Below, one piece after another: positions 46,654 through 55,535 of a stretch of 64,000 bases of DNA. The position numbers and the translations under genes are program-made. The DNA is from an uncultured Opitutaceae bacterium. Lineage in GTDB: Bacteria; Verrucomicrobiota; Verrucomicrobiia; Opitutales; Opitutaceae. Below the pieces are notes generated by a model, which saw nothing but the letters and a program-made list of their open reading frames with translations, searched no databases and was not told the origin of the DNA. Location of the stretch: positions 1 to 64,000 of the forward strand of contig CALFNN010000083.1 of assembly GCA_937902925.1 (NCBI GenBank). Reading direction: 5' to 3'. Positions within the stretch are counted from its first letter, which is position 1, and each line of letters begins with the position of its first letter.

Positions 46654-47787
46654 TCAGCGCAGCAGGGCGTCGACGCACCACAGCATCGGCGCCTGACCAT
46701 GCAAGTCTCCCGTCACGCGTTGCCGGGTAAGATAGTATTCACGGTCATTCTTCTTGTTCGTGCTTTCGCAAACGTCCCGAAGGGCGCCGTCGGGCTCGAG
46801 ACGACTCACGAGTGCGAGCCAGCCCCGGCGCGCCGCCGGGGCGTAAGTGTCGGCCTCGAGCCAGCCATGCTTGACGCCGGAAATGAAGGCGAAGGTGAAC
46901 ATGGCGGTGCCGGACGATTCCGGGAACGACTGTGGCTCGTCGAGGAGCTGGTGCCACATGCCCTCCGCATCCTCGGCCGCCCGGAGGGCCGCCATCATCT
47001 TTCTGTAGCCGGCGAGAATGCGTTCGCGGCGGGGATGATTCGCCGGCAGGGAGGAGAGCAGTTCGGACATCCCGGCGGCAAACCAGCCGTTGCCGCGAGC
47101 CCAATAGAAGGGGGTGTCGGGTGCGTGCAGGAAAAGTCCGTTCGGCTGCTGGAGTTTGTCGAGGTAGGCGACCGCCTCCGCCGCCGCCCGGTCGAGGTAA
47201 CGTTGGTCATGCGTGGCTCGATAAGCCTGCGTCTGGAGCATCGTGATCATATACATGTCATCGATCCAGAAGCGGGTGTGCCAGCTGAGCCCGCCACGGA
47301 CCGCCTCGCGGGCCTCCGGGCTCAGTTCGTTTTGATCGACTGGGGTGGTCCATTGCCGGTCGGCCAGGTCGAGACCGAGCTTCCGGTAGCGCTCGTCCCG
47401 GGTCTGCCGATAGAGCTCGAGTGGCAGGGCGCCGAAGACGGCGTAATCTACGTTGGTGGGCGGAGGGATCAACTGGGCTTGCGGTCCCAGCAGGGATTCA
47501 AACCGCGCGACGAGTCGCTCGGTCAGATCGTGCTCGTGGGTCAGTTGGGCAAACTGCAGCGCTCCATACCAGGCGCAGGTCTCCGCGTAGTGCATCACCG
47601 GCGGCTTGCTGGTAAGGCGGAAGTCGTGGCTGAGGAATCGCTCGGTGATCCGTCGTCCGATTACTGCCGGCGCCGCGCCGCTTGGCCACGGCCCGGAAAG
47701 CGGGTCGCCCGCGGCGCGGACGGGCAGGGTCGCCGAAAAGCCGACGATGATAATGAGGGCGACGCGAAACGAAGGGAATGGATTCAT
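46654..47787 (-). CDS. GH105 unsaturated rhamnogalacturonyl hydrolase-type enzyme
   Basis: A 377-residue protein with a signal peptide (VALIIIVGFSATLPVRAAG) and an (alpha/alpha)6 barrel. Family marks are NVDYAVFG with D114, WHTRFWIDDMYM with D176 and D177, and FYWARGNGWFAAGM at 227-240. GH105 enzymes hydrate and split off the 4,5-unsaturated uronyl residue left by a polysaccharide lyase, so a lyase must act upstream; the candidate in this module is the beta-helix protein at the right edge of the window. It lies 28 bases after GH28 and 13 before GH31. GH88 is a related alternative but the motif set fits GH105 better. Confidence 0.9.
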   Translation of the reverse strand: MNPFPSFRVALIIIVGFSATLPVRAAGDPLSGPWPSGAAPAVIGRRITERFLSHDFRLTSKPPVMHYAETCAWYGALQFAQLTHEHDLTERLVARFESLLGPQAQLIPPPTNVDYAVFGALPLELYRQTRDERYRKLGLDLADRQWTTPVDQNELSPEAREAVRGGLSWHTRFWIDDMYMITMLQTQAYRATHDQRYLDRAAAEAVAYLDKLQQPNGLFLHAPDTPFYWARGNGWFAAGMSELLSSLPANHPRRERILAGYRKMMAALRAAEDAEGMWHQLLDEPQSFPESSGTAMFTFAFISGVKHGWLEADTYAPAARRGWLALVSRLEPDGALRDVCESTNKKNDREYYLTRQRVTGDLHGQAPMLWCVDALLR

Positions 47788-47815
47788 GATGGAGCGAGCG
47801 GCGGCGTGACGTGGC

Positions 47816-49489
47816 TCAAAGTTTTTCGTCAGTGATCAGCGTTGCCCGCGAGGTATCGGCGAGACCGGGGCACTGACGAACGCTGAAACCGGTCACGCCC
47901 TTGAGAACGAACATGGGAGTAGGCGAACCCGCGGGAAACCGGGCTCCGGTGAAGGTCACCTCCGTGGCGTCCTCCAGCCATGCCACCGGCCGGAGATCCG
48001 GCGCCTGCCATTGGAATTCAAGGCCGGCAACCGTCAGGTTACGGACATGGCGGGCAAAGATTCCCCAGACCGGCAGCACACCGAACAGGGAAGGATCCGG
48101 ATAGTTGAACCGCTCATCTTCCGGCACGACTCGGGCGGCGTCTGCGCGAGTGCCGCCACCCTGGTAGCTCACGAAGATGTTGGTGAGCGACACGTCCTCG
48201 ACCGGATGGCCCGGCGAGCCGGCGATGAGGATGCCGCCACCGACGCCAGAACCGGCTCCGGACACGACCAGGTTGTCGATCTTGATCCGCCGGATGGCGC
48301 CGATGGTCGTGCCGGGCGGACCGCGCAGCCGGCGCCCGAGGCGGATGAACACGGGTGAATCGTAGATGTCGCGCATCGTGACATTCGCGATGACGATGTC
48401 CTCGATCGCGGCTCCATCGACCGCCTGCAGGGCCAGCCCATGGCTGTGTTCGATGACGCAGTTGGTAATCGTGATATTGCGGAAACCGCCATTCGACTCG
48501 GTGCCCATCTTCAGGTGCCCAATGGCCGTGCGCCCGCTGGGCTCCACGGGAAAGGGGAGGAAGCGGCCGTCGAGCAGGGTGCCCTCGATATAGCCGCTCA
48601 CCTGGCAGTTGGTGATCGTGACATTTTCCGTCGGGCGCGTGTGGCCGAGTGCGAAACTGCTTTTCGGGCAGATGCCGTCGTCGCGCGGGGAATTGACGGT
48701 GCAGTTGCTGAGACGCACGTTGCGGCAGCAGTCCAGATCGATGCCATCGCGGTTCGTGTCGATCGTGACGTGGTCACACGTCCAGTTGTCCACCCCCGTG
48801 GCGAGGATGGCAAAATGTCCGCCGTGGAAGACGGTGAAGTCGCGAAATAGCACATTGCGGCAGTTCTTGAGCGCGATCGCCTTGTTGCCGACGCCCGCGG
48901 GCAGGGTTTCGCCGCCCGGATAACCGAAGGGCCCGGGCTTGATCGCGGCGATGGCGTCACGGATTGCCGGCGGCAGTGACAAGGCCGGATCCGTCCGACC
49001 CGCCGGGGTGCCTGGCGGAAGATCGCAGCGCAGGCCGGGCGTGCCGCGGCTCAACCCACGGCCGAAAATCCGGCCCGGGCCGGTGATGCCGACGTTTTCA
49101 AGGTCCTCGCCCCAGATCAGGCTGTTGTGCCAGTGGGAGTGCCCGAAGTCCTGATATTGATCCGCTCCTGGATTGGGTTCGGGGGCGTCATAGCCGGCGG
49201 ATAGATCCGCCGGTGGTTCCGCGGCAACGAGCGTGGCGCCGGGTCCGAGATAAAGCGTGACGTTGCTTTGGAGGTGAACGGAAAATGCAAGGTAGTCGCC
49301 GGCGGGAAACTCGACGGTGCCGCCGCCGGCCCGGGCGGCGGCGGCGATGGCGCGATTGATGGCGTCGGTGTCGAGGGCATGGCCGTTGCCCGCCGCACCA
49401 TAGGATTTGACGTTAAAGGTGGCTGCACGAAGCGACAGCGCGGCACCGGCGAGCAGGAGGGTGAGGAGGCGGAAGATTCGGTCGGCCAT
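47816..49489 (-). CDS. Divergent GH28-family protein
   Basis: A 557-residue secreted beta-helix protein. The signal peptide (RIFRLLTLLLAGAALSLRA) leads directly into ATFNVKSYGAAGNG, the GH28 opening. It has a large insertion at about 95-200. Motifs are altered: TNRDGIDLD at 245-253 replaces NTD with NRD, SPRDDGICPKSS keeps D270 and D271, and GHLKMGTESNGG keeps H325 after another insertion, but the R-I-K substrate-binding motif is replaced by ALQ near 353-355. This suggests a subfamily with a different sugar at the +1 site, such as rhamnogalacturonan rather than homogalacturonan. It is 193 bases downstream of the unknown barrel gene; that gap includes an AT-rich patch that could hold an internal promoter. 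Confidence 0.87.
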   Translation of the reverse strand: MADRIFRLLTLLLAGAALSLRAATFNVKSYGAAGNGHALDTDAINRAIAAAARAGGGTVEFPAGDYLAFSVHLQSNVTLYLGPGATLVAAEPPADLSAGYDAPEPNPGADQYQDFGHSHWHNSLIWGEDLENVGITGPGRIFGRGLSRGTPGLRCDLPPGTPAGRTDPALSLPPAIRDAIAAIKPGPFGYPGGETLPAGVGNKAIALKNCRNVLFRDFTVFHGGHFAILATGVDNWTCDHVTIDTNRDGIDLDCCRNVRLSNCTVNSPRDDGICPKSSFALGHTRPTENVTITNCQVSGYIEGTLLDGRFLPFPVEPSGRTAIGHLKMGTESNGGFRNITITNCVIEHSHGLALQAVDGAAIEDIVIANVTMRDIYDSPVFIRLGRRLRGPPGTTIGAIRRIKIDNLVVSGAGSGVGGGILIAGSPGHPVEDVSLTNIFVSYQGGGTRADAARVVPEDERFNYPDPSLFGVLPVWGIFARHVRNLTVAGLEFQWQAPDLRPVAWLEDATEVTFTGARFPAGSPTPMFVLKGVTGFSVRQCPGLADTSRATLITDEKL

Positions 49490-49682
49490 GGGCGGGGATG
49501 GGCAGAAGCGGCGGCTTCGCGTGCGACGTTTGGAACGGGGCGCGCTACTCCCACGCGTCGCCTGTCACTCGAAGACTGGCTCAGGCTTCAGGTGGCCACG
49601 GGTCCAAGCAAACCGCATTGCCCAGCGGATTAAAAAATGTGACGCAATCTGCTTGGTGGACTCCGTCCGCTCCGTCGGCCCG

Positions 49683-51770
49683 TCAATCAGCGGGCTGCAG
49701 GGTCACGATCGACCGAATCGCCGGATATCTCGTGCCCGACTTCCGAATCCTCACCACGACTTCCCGCTTTGCACCCTCCGATGTGCTTGGGGCGAGTTCG
49801 GTTTCGTAACGGCCCTGCGCGCCGTAACGCACTTCACGCGCCCGGCCGTCGCACTCGAGAAGAAAGCCGTCCGACTGCGAGGGATCGCCGGTGATGACCA
49901 GCCGACAGGGACCCTGCGCGGGCGCGGCCAGCCGACATTCGATAAATCCATTGGGGAAAACGCGGTTGCCTGCGAACCGCACCGGCCAGCCTCGCTCTAG
50001 TCGCGCATGGCTCGCGTGCATGTAGCGAACGACACGGATATCGTCTACCAATCCCCCGCACACGATTGAATCGATCACGCCCGGCTGGCCGCGGCACTCG
50101 TTCCGTTCGGCCAGTTCCGCCTCATAGTGGGGCGTCAGCTGTTCGACAAGGCACCACAGCGGGCGAATATACGCTCGCGCCACGGAATCCTCGATTTCGT
50201 CGTGATCGCCGTATTCGTGCCCATGTTTTTCCGCCGACGATTTCGCCGGGGTCGTGGTGGTGGCCGTGCATCCCGGCAGGGACCGCTCGAACTCCACCCG
50301 GGCGGTCGCGACGGCACGCCGGAGGTTCGGATGCAGCGGCTCGTGGCCTTCGATGTCGTCGAAATAAGCGCAAACGCAGCGACACCATTCGCGAATGAGG
50401 CGGGTCACGACCACGGCGTTCTCCCATGCCGTGCGCGCCATCTGCGCTTCCGCGGAGGGCAACTGCGCGGCGAGGGAGCGCAGCGCCCGTAATGATTCGT
50501 CGGCCATCCGCACGGCCTCGTCTTTCTCCGCGAGCAGCGCGGCCCGCGTCGGAGTCGTGCGCTCGGGCAGGATGCCCCACATGCCTTGGTGGTGGGCAAG
50601 CGATATCCCTGGCGTGAAGACCGAGAGAATGCCGCACGCCTGGAGCCATTTCCAGGACGGATCGATGGGAAAGGCGTGGAAGATGACGTGGCCATCGATG
50701 AAATGGCATTTTTTCACCATTTCGATGCCGCGACGCATCACCGCGGTCATCTCCGCCGGACAACGCGGCCACTGCCGTTCCGCCCACTGCCGCCAGATTT
50801 CGTCTGCGGTGACGCACGGTTCATGGATCGCGCGATCGAATGCGAGCAAGTTGACCGCCTGCGTCGAATCGAACGTCGCGTGGCCAATGCGATCGACCCG
50901 GATCGCATGGCGGTCGACGCCACAGTCCTTCGCAAAGCGCACGCCGGCGATAACCCGCTCGGGATCAGCCGCGGGCAGGAAGCCCGCGCCGAGGAACTCG
51001 CCGAGCGAATCGTATTCGGCGGACCGCGTGAAGCGCCCGGTGCGCTGCAAGTAGCGATTGAACGGCAGAAACGGGCTGAAGTCATACGGCGTGATCTTCG
51101 TTTCGACTTCGAAAGCGAATTGCGCGTCGACCGCACTCGCGCCGGCGATGATATCCTCATAATCTTGTGGCACGGAGCCGAAGCTCCGAAGGACGAAACG
51201 CTTTTTCAGCCGCTGCAGTTCCGCGGCGAACGTGGTCACGACGTGCGCCACCACCTGCGCCGGAGGATAGCGCCGGGGATTGGAATTGTGGATCACCGAG
51301 TAGTCCGACTCGGTCACTGTCAACACGAGCCCGTCCATCTCCGGCACCTCGTCGAAGAACTCGCGGATCTTCGAGCGGAGCAGGTCGTGATAGACCGCCC
51401 CGAGCAGGTCAAATTCGCCCGTCTCGTCGAGGAGGCCGGGCACCGATTCGACGATCTCCCGCGGCACCATCACTTCCCGATGCCAGTAAACGATCGGCCG
51501 GCCGGAGGCATCGGCGAGTGCGGCGAGTTTGCGCAGGGCTTGGATGTTTTTGTCCCGCGCCGCCAGATCCAGCCGGATCGCGACCGCCGGATAGTCGCGA
51601 AACCGAATCGCACCGTCGAGGCTGCCGAGCGACGTGTGGGCTTCACCGCAGACCTCGAAGCTGTCCACGCGATAGGCCCCGGCGGCTGTGACAATGGCGC
51701 GCATGTTTGCCGCGTCGAGTTTGCTCGGATGCAGGATGGACCAGGTGATTTCGGGCGCGGTGGTTTTCAA
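49683..51770 (-). CDS. Cytoplasmic TIM-barrel-like protein of unknown function
   Basis: A 695-residue protein with no signal peptide and no family I can name. It starts MKTTAPEITWSILHPSKLDA. Several segments look like strand ends of a glycosidase-type barrel: YRVDSFEVCGEAH, GRPIVYWHREVMVP, MDGLVLTVTESDYSVIHNSN, KRFVLRSFGSVPQDYE, FAFEVETKITPYDF, and RSAEYDSLGEF. The acidic residues at these ends (for example E in LTVTESDY and E in FEVETK) could be catalytic. The arrangement recalls GH67-type alpha-glucuronidases, but I see no decisive motif. Helices occupy about 400-560, with a beta-domain at the C-terminus. It follows the symporter gene by 36 bases, so it may cut the imported oligosaccharide in the cytoplasm. 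Confidence 0.8.
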   Translation of the reverse strand: MKTTAPEITWSILHPSKLDAANMRAIVTAAGAYRVDSFEVCGEAHTSLGSLDGAIRFRDYPAVAIRLDLAARDKNIQALRKLAALADASGRPIVYWHREVMVPREIVESVPGLLDETGEFDLLGAVYHDLLRSKIREFFDEVPEMDGLVLTVTESDYSVIHNSNPRRYPPAQVVAHVVTTFAAELQRLKKRFVLRSFGSVPQDYEDIIAGASAVDAQFAFEVETKITPYDFSPFLPFNRYLQRTGRFTRSAEYDSLGEFLGAGFLPAADPERVIAGVRFAKDCGVDRHAIRVDRIGHATFDSTQAVNLLAFDRAIHEPCVTADEIWRQWAERQWPRCPAEMTAVMRRGIEMVKKCHFIDGHVIFHAFPIDPSWKWLQACGILSVFTPGISLAHHQGMWGILPERTTPTRAALLAEKDEAVRMADESLRALRSLAAQLPSAEAQMARTAWENAVVVTRLIREWCRCVCAYFDDIEGHEPLHPNLRRAVATARVEFERSLPGCTATTTTPAKSSAEKHGHEYGDHDEIEDSVARAYIRPLWCLVEQLTPHYEAELAERNECRGQPGVIDSIVCGGLVDDIRVVRYMHASHARLERGWPVRFAGNRVFPNGFIECRLAAPAQGPCRLVITGDPSQSDGFLLECDGRAREVRYGAQGRYETELAPSTSEGAKREVVVRIRKSGTRYPAIRSIVTLQPAD

Positions 51771-51806
51771 GGACGGAAGGTCTTGGTTAGGGCCTCCTCC
51801 GGCGGC

Positions 51807-53879
51807 TCACCGGGTGGCGTGGACGAGGGCCATGAACAGCAGGAGAATCGTGCCGGAGACGGCGCAGCAGGCGAGGAAGCCGAGCGTGTCGGTGCGGTCC
51901 CATTTGGTGAGTTCCCAAGAGGACCGGGGGAAGAGTTTCGTCGCGTCGAAGCGATGGGGGTCGCGCCGCGTGGACCCGAGGGCCGCGATTTCCAGTTCCG
52001 GCGTCGCACCGACCGGCGTCTTCATCTTGCCGTAGAATTGGTCGACCAGCGCGGCGGGCGGACCCCGCGTGAACAGGCTGACCGCGAGCAAAAACAGGAA
52101 GGGCACGAGGCCGGAGACGAGGAAGCGGGCGGTGAAGCGCGCGCTGGCGGACCACTGCGGCAGGTCGAAACCCGCGAGATGCAGGAGATAGAGCTCGGCG
52201 TGAAAGCGGCCGCGGCCCTCCAGCGGACTGTGCAAATCGTCCGCGCGCACGTGGACGACCGATTCGAAATAAACGGCCTCCGGCTGGCCTCCCGTCGCGG
52301 AAGTGGAAAGCGCGGTCGCGTCCGGCGCGCGGGCGAGGGCCGGCACCAGCGGCACGACAAACGGGGCGACGAGCGTCACCAGGGCGGACATCACGACGGC
52401 GGTCCAGACGGCGGCCGGCGTGAGCCGGCGCCATTGGAAGACGAACAACACGGCGGCGCCGAACGGGACGTTCATGAGCAGGAACAACTGGATCACGGTA
52501 AACGCGCCGCTCATGGCGGAGGCGGCGACAATGCCGGCGGCCAGCGAAACGACGATGGCCCATCGGCCGGCGGCCAGCGCTTCGCGATCGGAGGCGTCGG
52601 GACGCAGATGGCGGTAGACGTTCCGGACGAAGAGCCCCGAGACCGCCATGGTATGCATCGCGCCAGTCGACATGCTGCCGGCGAGGACGCCCGCCAGCAT
52701 CAGGCCCAGAAGCCCCGGGCCGAGTAATTGCCGCGCCATCGTGCCCCAGACCGCATCGGGATCCGAGAGCGCCTGCGTTTCCCGAAACAGGGCGACGGCG
52801 ATCAGGCCCGTGAAGGCCCACAGGATAATCATGAGTCGCTTCGCATAGGTCCCGGACACGGCGCCGAACCGTGCCGCGAATTCGTTGCGCGCCGATCCGC
52901 TCACGCTCATGTTGTTGATATTGGCCGGCGCCTGCACGAGGGTGACAAAGAGGATGGCCATCATCGTCCAGCCGTTGATCTGCGAGGTGGCGCTGCCGAA
53001 AATCTCGAACATCGACGCCGGGATTCGCACGGACAGGGCGTGCCAGCCCCCCACGGCGTGCAGGCCCACTGGGATCAGCATCGTCGAAAGAACCAAGGTC
53101 AGCGTGCCTTGCAGGACCTCATTGCGGGTCGTGCCATGCATGCCCCCGAGGACAATGTAGGCGCCGATGATAAGGTTGAAGCCGAGATAAAAGCTCCACG
53201 GGTGCAACAGGGTGATGAAACTGTGCAACTCGCCGCGCGCGTCGGCCTCGTGGAGTTCCTGCAGCCGCGACTGGTCGACGGGGGCGAGGGGCGCCGCCTT
53301 GGCCTCGTGTTCCAGTTGTTTCATCGCACGGTAGCCTTCGACCGAACGGACCTCGGCGGCGGTCCACTCCGCCTCGGGCTTCACGATGAGCGAGGCGGAG
53401 ATCTTGTAGGCGATGAGATTGGCGAATCCATTGACAACAAAGACCGCGGTGAGGATCTGGAAGATGGAATAGAAACGCGCGAGCGGCCGGCTGCCGAGCC
53501 GGTCCTCGAACAGGTCGGCGACGGTCGTCAGCCGGGCCCGGCGAAACCAGGCATTCATGAACCAGTAGTAGGGATTTACGAACAGGGTCTGCAGCGTCAG
53601 CCATACGCCCGAGATGCCCTCCTGGTAGACAATGCTGACGGTGCTGACTGCACCCTGCGGATCGGTCGACTGGCCGAAGTTCAGGAAAAACTGAAAGAGT
53701 TTTCCGAATGAGCGGTTGGCGAGGAAGAAACCATCCTCGCTCCGGTTCTTTTTGGCCGCCCGCTGGCCGAGATAGATCACCAGAAAAAAATACGCGGCGA
53801 TGACGACAAGATCGACGACGTGAAGGCTGCCGAAAACGGCTGCATCCAACAGGGCGGGAGACAACGTTCCAGGGATCAT
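51807..53879 (-). CDS. Sodium:solute symporter (SSS family), extended
   Basis: Inner-membrane transporter of 690 residues, longer than usual for the family. Helix 1 is LHVVDLVVIAAYFFLVIYLG, followed by RSEDGFFLANRSFGKLFQFF, the SSS signature region. A charged insertion (about 180-215, LEHEAKAAPLAPVDQSRLQE) and a hydrophilic segment near 515-560 (YFESVVHVRADDLHSPLEGR) are extra loops, and the C-terminus ends in one more helix. The ATG overlaps the stop of the upstream alpha/beta hydrolase by four bases. In this operon it is the expected import route for the mono- or small oligosaccharides made in the periplasm. The substrate cannot be told from sequence. Confidence 0.92.
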   Translation of the reverse strand: MIPGTLSPALLDAAVFGSLHVVDLVVIAAYFFLVIYLGQRAAKKNRSEDGFFLANRSFGKLFQFFLNFGQSTDPQGAVSTVSIVYQEGISGVWLTLQTLFVNPYYWFMNAWFRRARLTTVADLFEDRLGSRPLARFYSIFQILTAVFVVNGFANLIAYKISASLIVKPEAEWTAAEVRSVEGYRAMKQLEHEAKAAPLAPVDQSRLQELHEADARGELHSFITLLHPWSFYLGFNLIIGAYIVLGGMHGTTRNEVLQGTLTLVLSTMLIPVGLHAVGGWHALSVRIPASMFEIFGSATSQINGWTMMAILFVTLVQAPANINNMSVSGSARNEFAARFGAVSGTYAKRLMIILWAFTGLIAVALFRETQALSDPDAVWGTMARQLLGPGLLGLMLAGVLAGSMSTGAMHTMAVSGLFVRNVYRHLRPDASDREALAAGRWAIVVSLAAGIVAASAMSGAFTVIQLFLLMNVPFGAAVLFVFQWRRLTPAAVWTAVVMSALVTLVAPFVVPLVPALARAPDATALSTSATGGQPEAVYFESVVHVRADDLHSPLEGRGRFHAELYLLHLAGFDLPQWSASARFTARFLVSGLVPFLFLLAVSLFTRGPPAALVDQFYGKMKTPVGATPELEIAALGSTRRDPHRFDATKLFPRSSWELTKWDRTDTLGFLACCAVSGTILLLFMALVHATR

Positions 53880-55510
53880 GGCCGCGCCTCGAGCCGGAAG
53901 CTTTGCTCAACGAGCGGGGCGGCGGAGACGGGATCCGTTCCGCCGTGCCCGAGTTGCCAGGCGACGACGGTGACCGTGACCGGAAAGCGCGCCCGCGGCG
54001 GCAGCGGCAGGAACACCAGATCGTCCCCGGCAATCTTGGCCGGTCCGACGCGGACGAAAAACTCGGGTTTCAATCCGGCGTTCGAGGTCGCGTGCAGCGG
54101 GATGGATTTCACCCCAACCGTTTGATCGGGAACCGCCTCGAACGCGAGGCGCTGTGCACGACCGCCGTAGTCGGGGACGACGAGGCGGCCGGGCTGCACG
54201 GAGGGACGGTAGGCGGCGTCGCCGGGGTGACGGACGGCAATGAAGTTCGGCGTGTCCGGGTAACCGCGATTCAGTTTGATCCGATATTTTCCGTCCTCGA
54301 TCGCGAAAACTCCCGACACGCGCTCGAGCGTGCGCTCACCGTCGCCAGCGTGACCGAATACCATGCCCGCCTGCGTAAAATTGGCCGGAAGTTTCTCGAG
54401 GAAAGTGGTCTCGATCCGCTGGATGGTCACGCCGTCCGGCGCCATCTCCATCGGCACCGGGTCCACGATGCCCGATTTTGAAAACGTCGCGGGCGTGCCG
54501 TCGAGGTTGGCGAACGCCACGATTTGGTTTTTCCGCAGCCAGTTCACGTTCATCAACGCGACGGCCGCCTCGGCGAGCTCGCGATCAAAAAACCAGATGC
54601 CGTCACGGAGCGCGGCCGGCGCGCCGGCCACCGGTGCGATCGTCATGGGCGATTGGGGCAGGGGCGGACGCAGATCGACAACATAGCCTTCCCCGGGGCC
54701 GATCGGCCGCACCGTGCCGTCGGGATTCAGCCGGAATTGCACCGCTTTCTCGATGTAGAGCGCGAGAAACTTCAGGTAGGGCTCGCTGTAGTCGAAGTGG
54801 CCGCCGCCATATTCCTCGACGTAGGAGTAAGGCCGGAAGTTCCCAGCCTGGGCGGCGCGAATTTTTTTCAGCCCCTCGAGCGCCATGCCATTGGTCGTCC
54901 AGTCGTGCGTGGGTTGCCGCCACTCGGGAAATTCCCCGGCGGTGAAGAGGCACGGGCCGGCATAGCTGCCGGCCGGGGGAAACGAGATTCCGCCTTTCGC
55001 CGAAATGACGGCGAGCACTCGATCCGGCCGGGCTTCGGCGGCGTTGCGCGCATAGATGATGGTGTTCGAATGGCCGAACGTGATCCACGGCACTTGGCCG
55101 AGCTCGTCGTAGCCGGAGATCCGGCCGAGCTCCTCGAGCACGTGCTCCTGCTGCTGCACCGCGGCCTCCCGGTGTTCCTGAAATTTCAGGTCGAGCGCCG
55201 GGCAGGTCCAGACGATCGCGAGGTCGCAGGCGGCGCACGCTGCGCGGATGACCGGGCTCTCAATGAATGCCTGCTCACCGACGTTTTCGTGCGTCACGAT
55301 CGCCCCGCGCAGTCGCTGGCAGGTCGGCGGAATCCAGAGATAGGCGGTGTAGTCGTGCGCGGGGTTGCCATCGACCCCGGCATTGTTGAGTCGCACGCTG
55401 AATTGAAACTCGCCGTTGCGACAGTCGTCCCGCACCACGGGGAGCGAAGCGGCCAGAGTGGCGGCCCCGAGGCCACACCAAGCAAGAACGAGGGAGCGGA
55501 GAATCGTCAT
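53876..55510 (-). CDS. Secreted alpha/beta-hydrolase-like protein, possible carbohydrate esterase
   Basis: A 544-residue exported protein. The signal peptide (MTILRSLVLAWCGLGAATLAA) fixes the start at 55510. The first 300 residues have an alpha/beta-hydrolase pattern: strands such as RGAIVTHENVG and DLAIVWTCPALDL, then the nucleophile elbow TFGHSNT with S148, and SAKGGISFP. A candidate His is in EEYGGGHFDYSE. The rest is beta-rich. I cannot name the family; it is related at a distance to esterases and depolymerases. Placement between a ferritin-like protein and a symporter in a pectin-type operon suggests removal of an ester group (acetyl, methyl or feruloyl) or a non-sugar substituent. Stop overlaps the symporter start (ATGA). 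Confidence 0.8.
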   Translation of the reverse strand: MTILRSLVLAWCGLGAATLAASLPVVRDDCRNGEFQFSVRLNNAGVDGNPAHDYTAYLWIPPTCQRLRGAIVTHENVGEQAFIESPVIRAACAACDLAIVWTCPALDLKFQEHREAAVQQQEHVLEELGRISGYDELGQVPWITFGHSNTIIYARNAAEARPDRVLAVISAKGGISFPPAGSYAGPCLFTAGEFPEWRQPTHDWTTNGMALEGLKKIRAAQAGNFRPYSYVEEYGGGHFDYSEPYLKFLALYIEKAVQFRLNPDGTVRPIGPGEGYVVDLRPPLPQSPMTIAPVAGAPAALRDGIWFFDRELAEAAVALMNVNWLRKNQIVAFANLDGTPATFSKSGIVDPVPMEMAPDGVTIQRIETTFLEKLPANFTQAGMVFGHAGDGERTLERVSGVFAIEDGKYRIKLNRGYPDTPNFIAVRHPGDAAYRPSVQPGRLVVPDYGGRAQRLAFEAVPDQTVGVKSIPLHATSNAGLKPEFFVRVGPAKIAGDDLVFLPLPPRARFPVTVTVVAWQLGHGGTDPVSAAPLVEQSFRLEARP

Positions 55511-55535
55511 GATGGGGCGACCACGGGCGTTTGAG

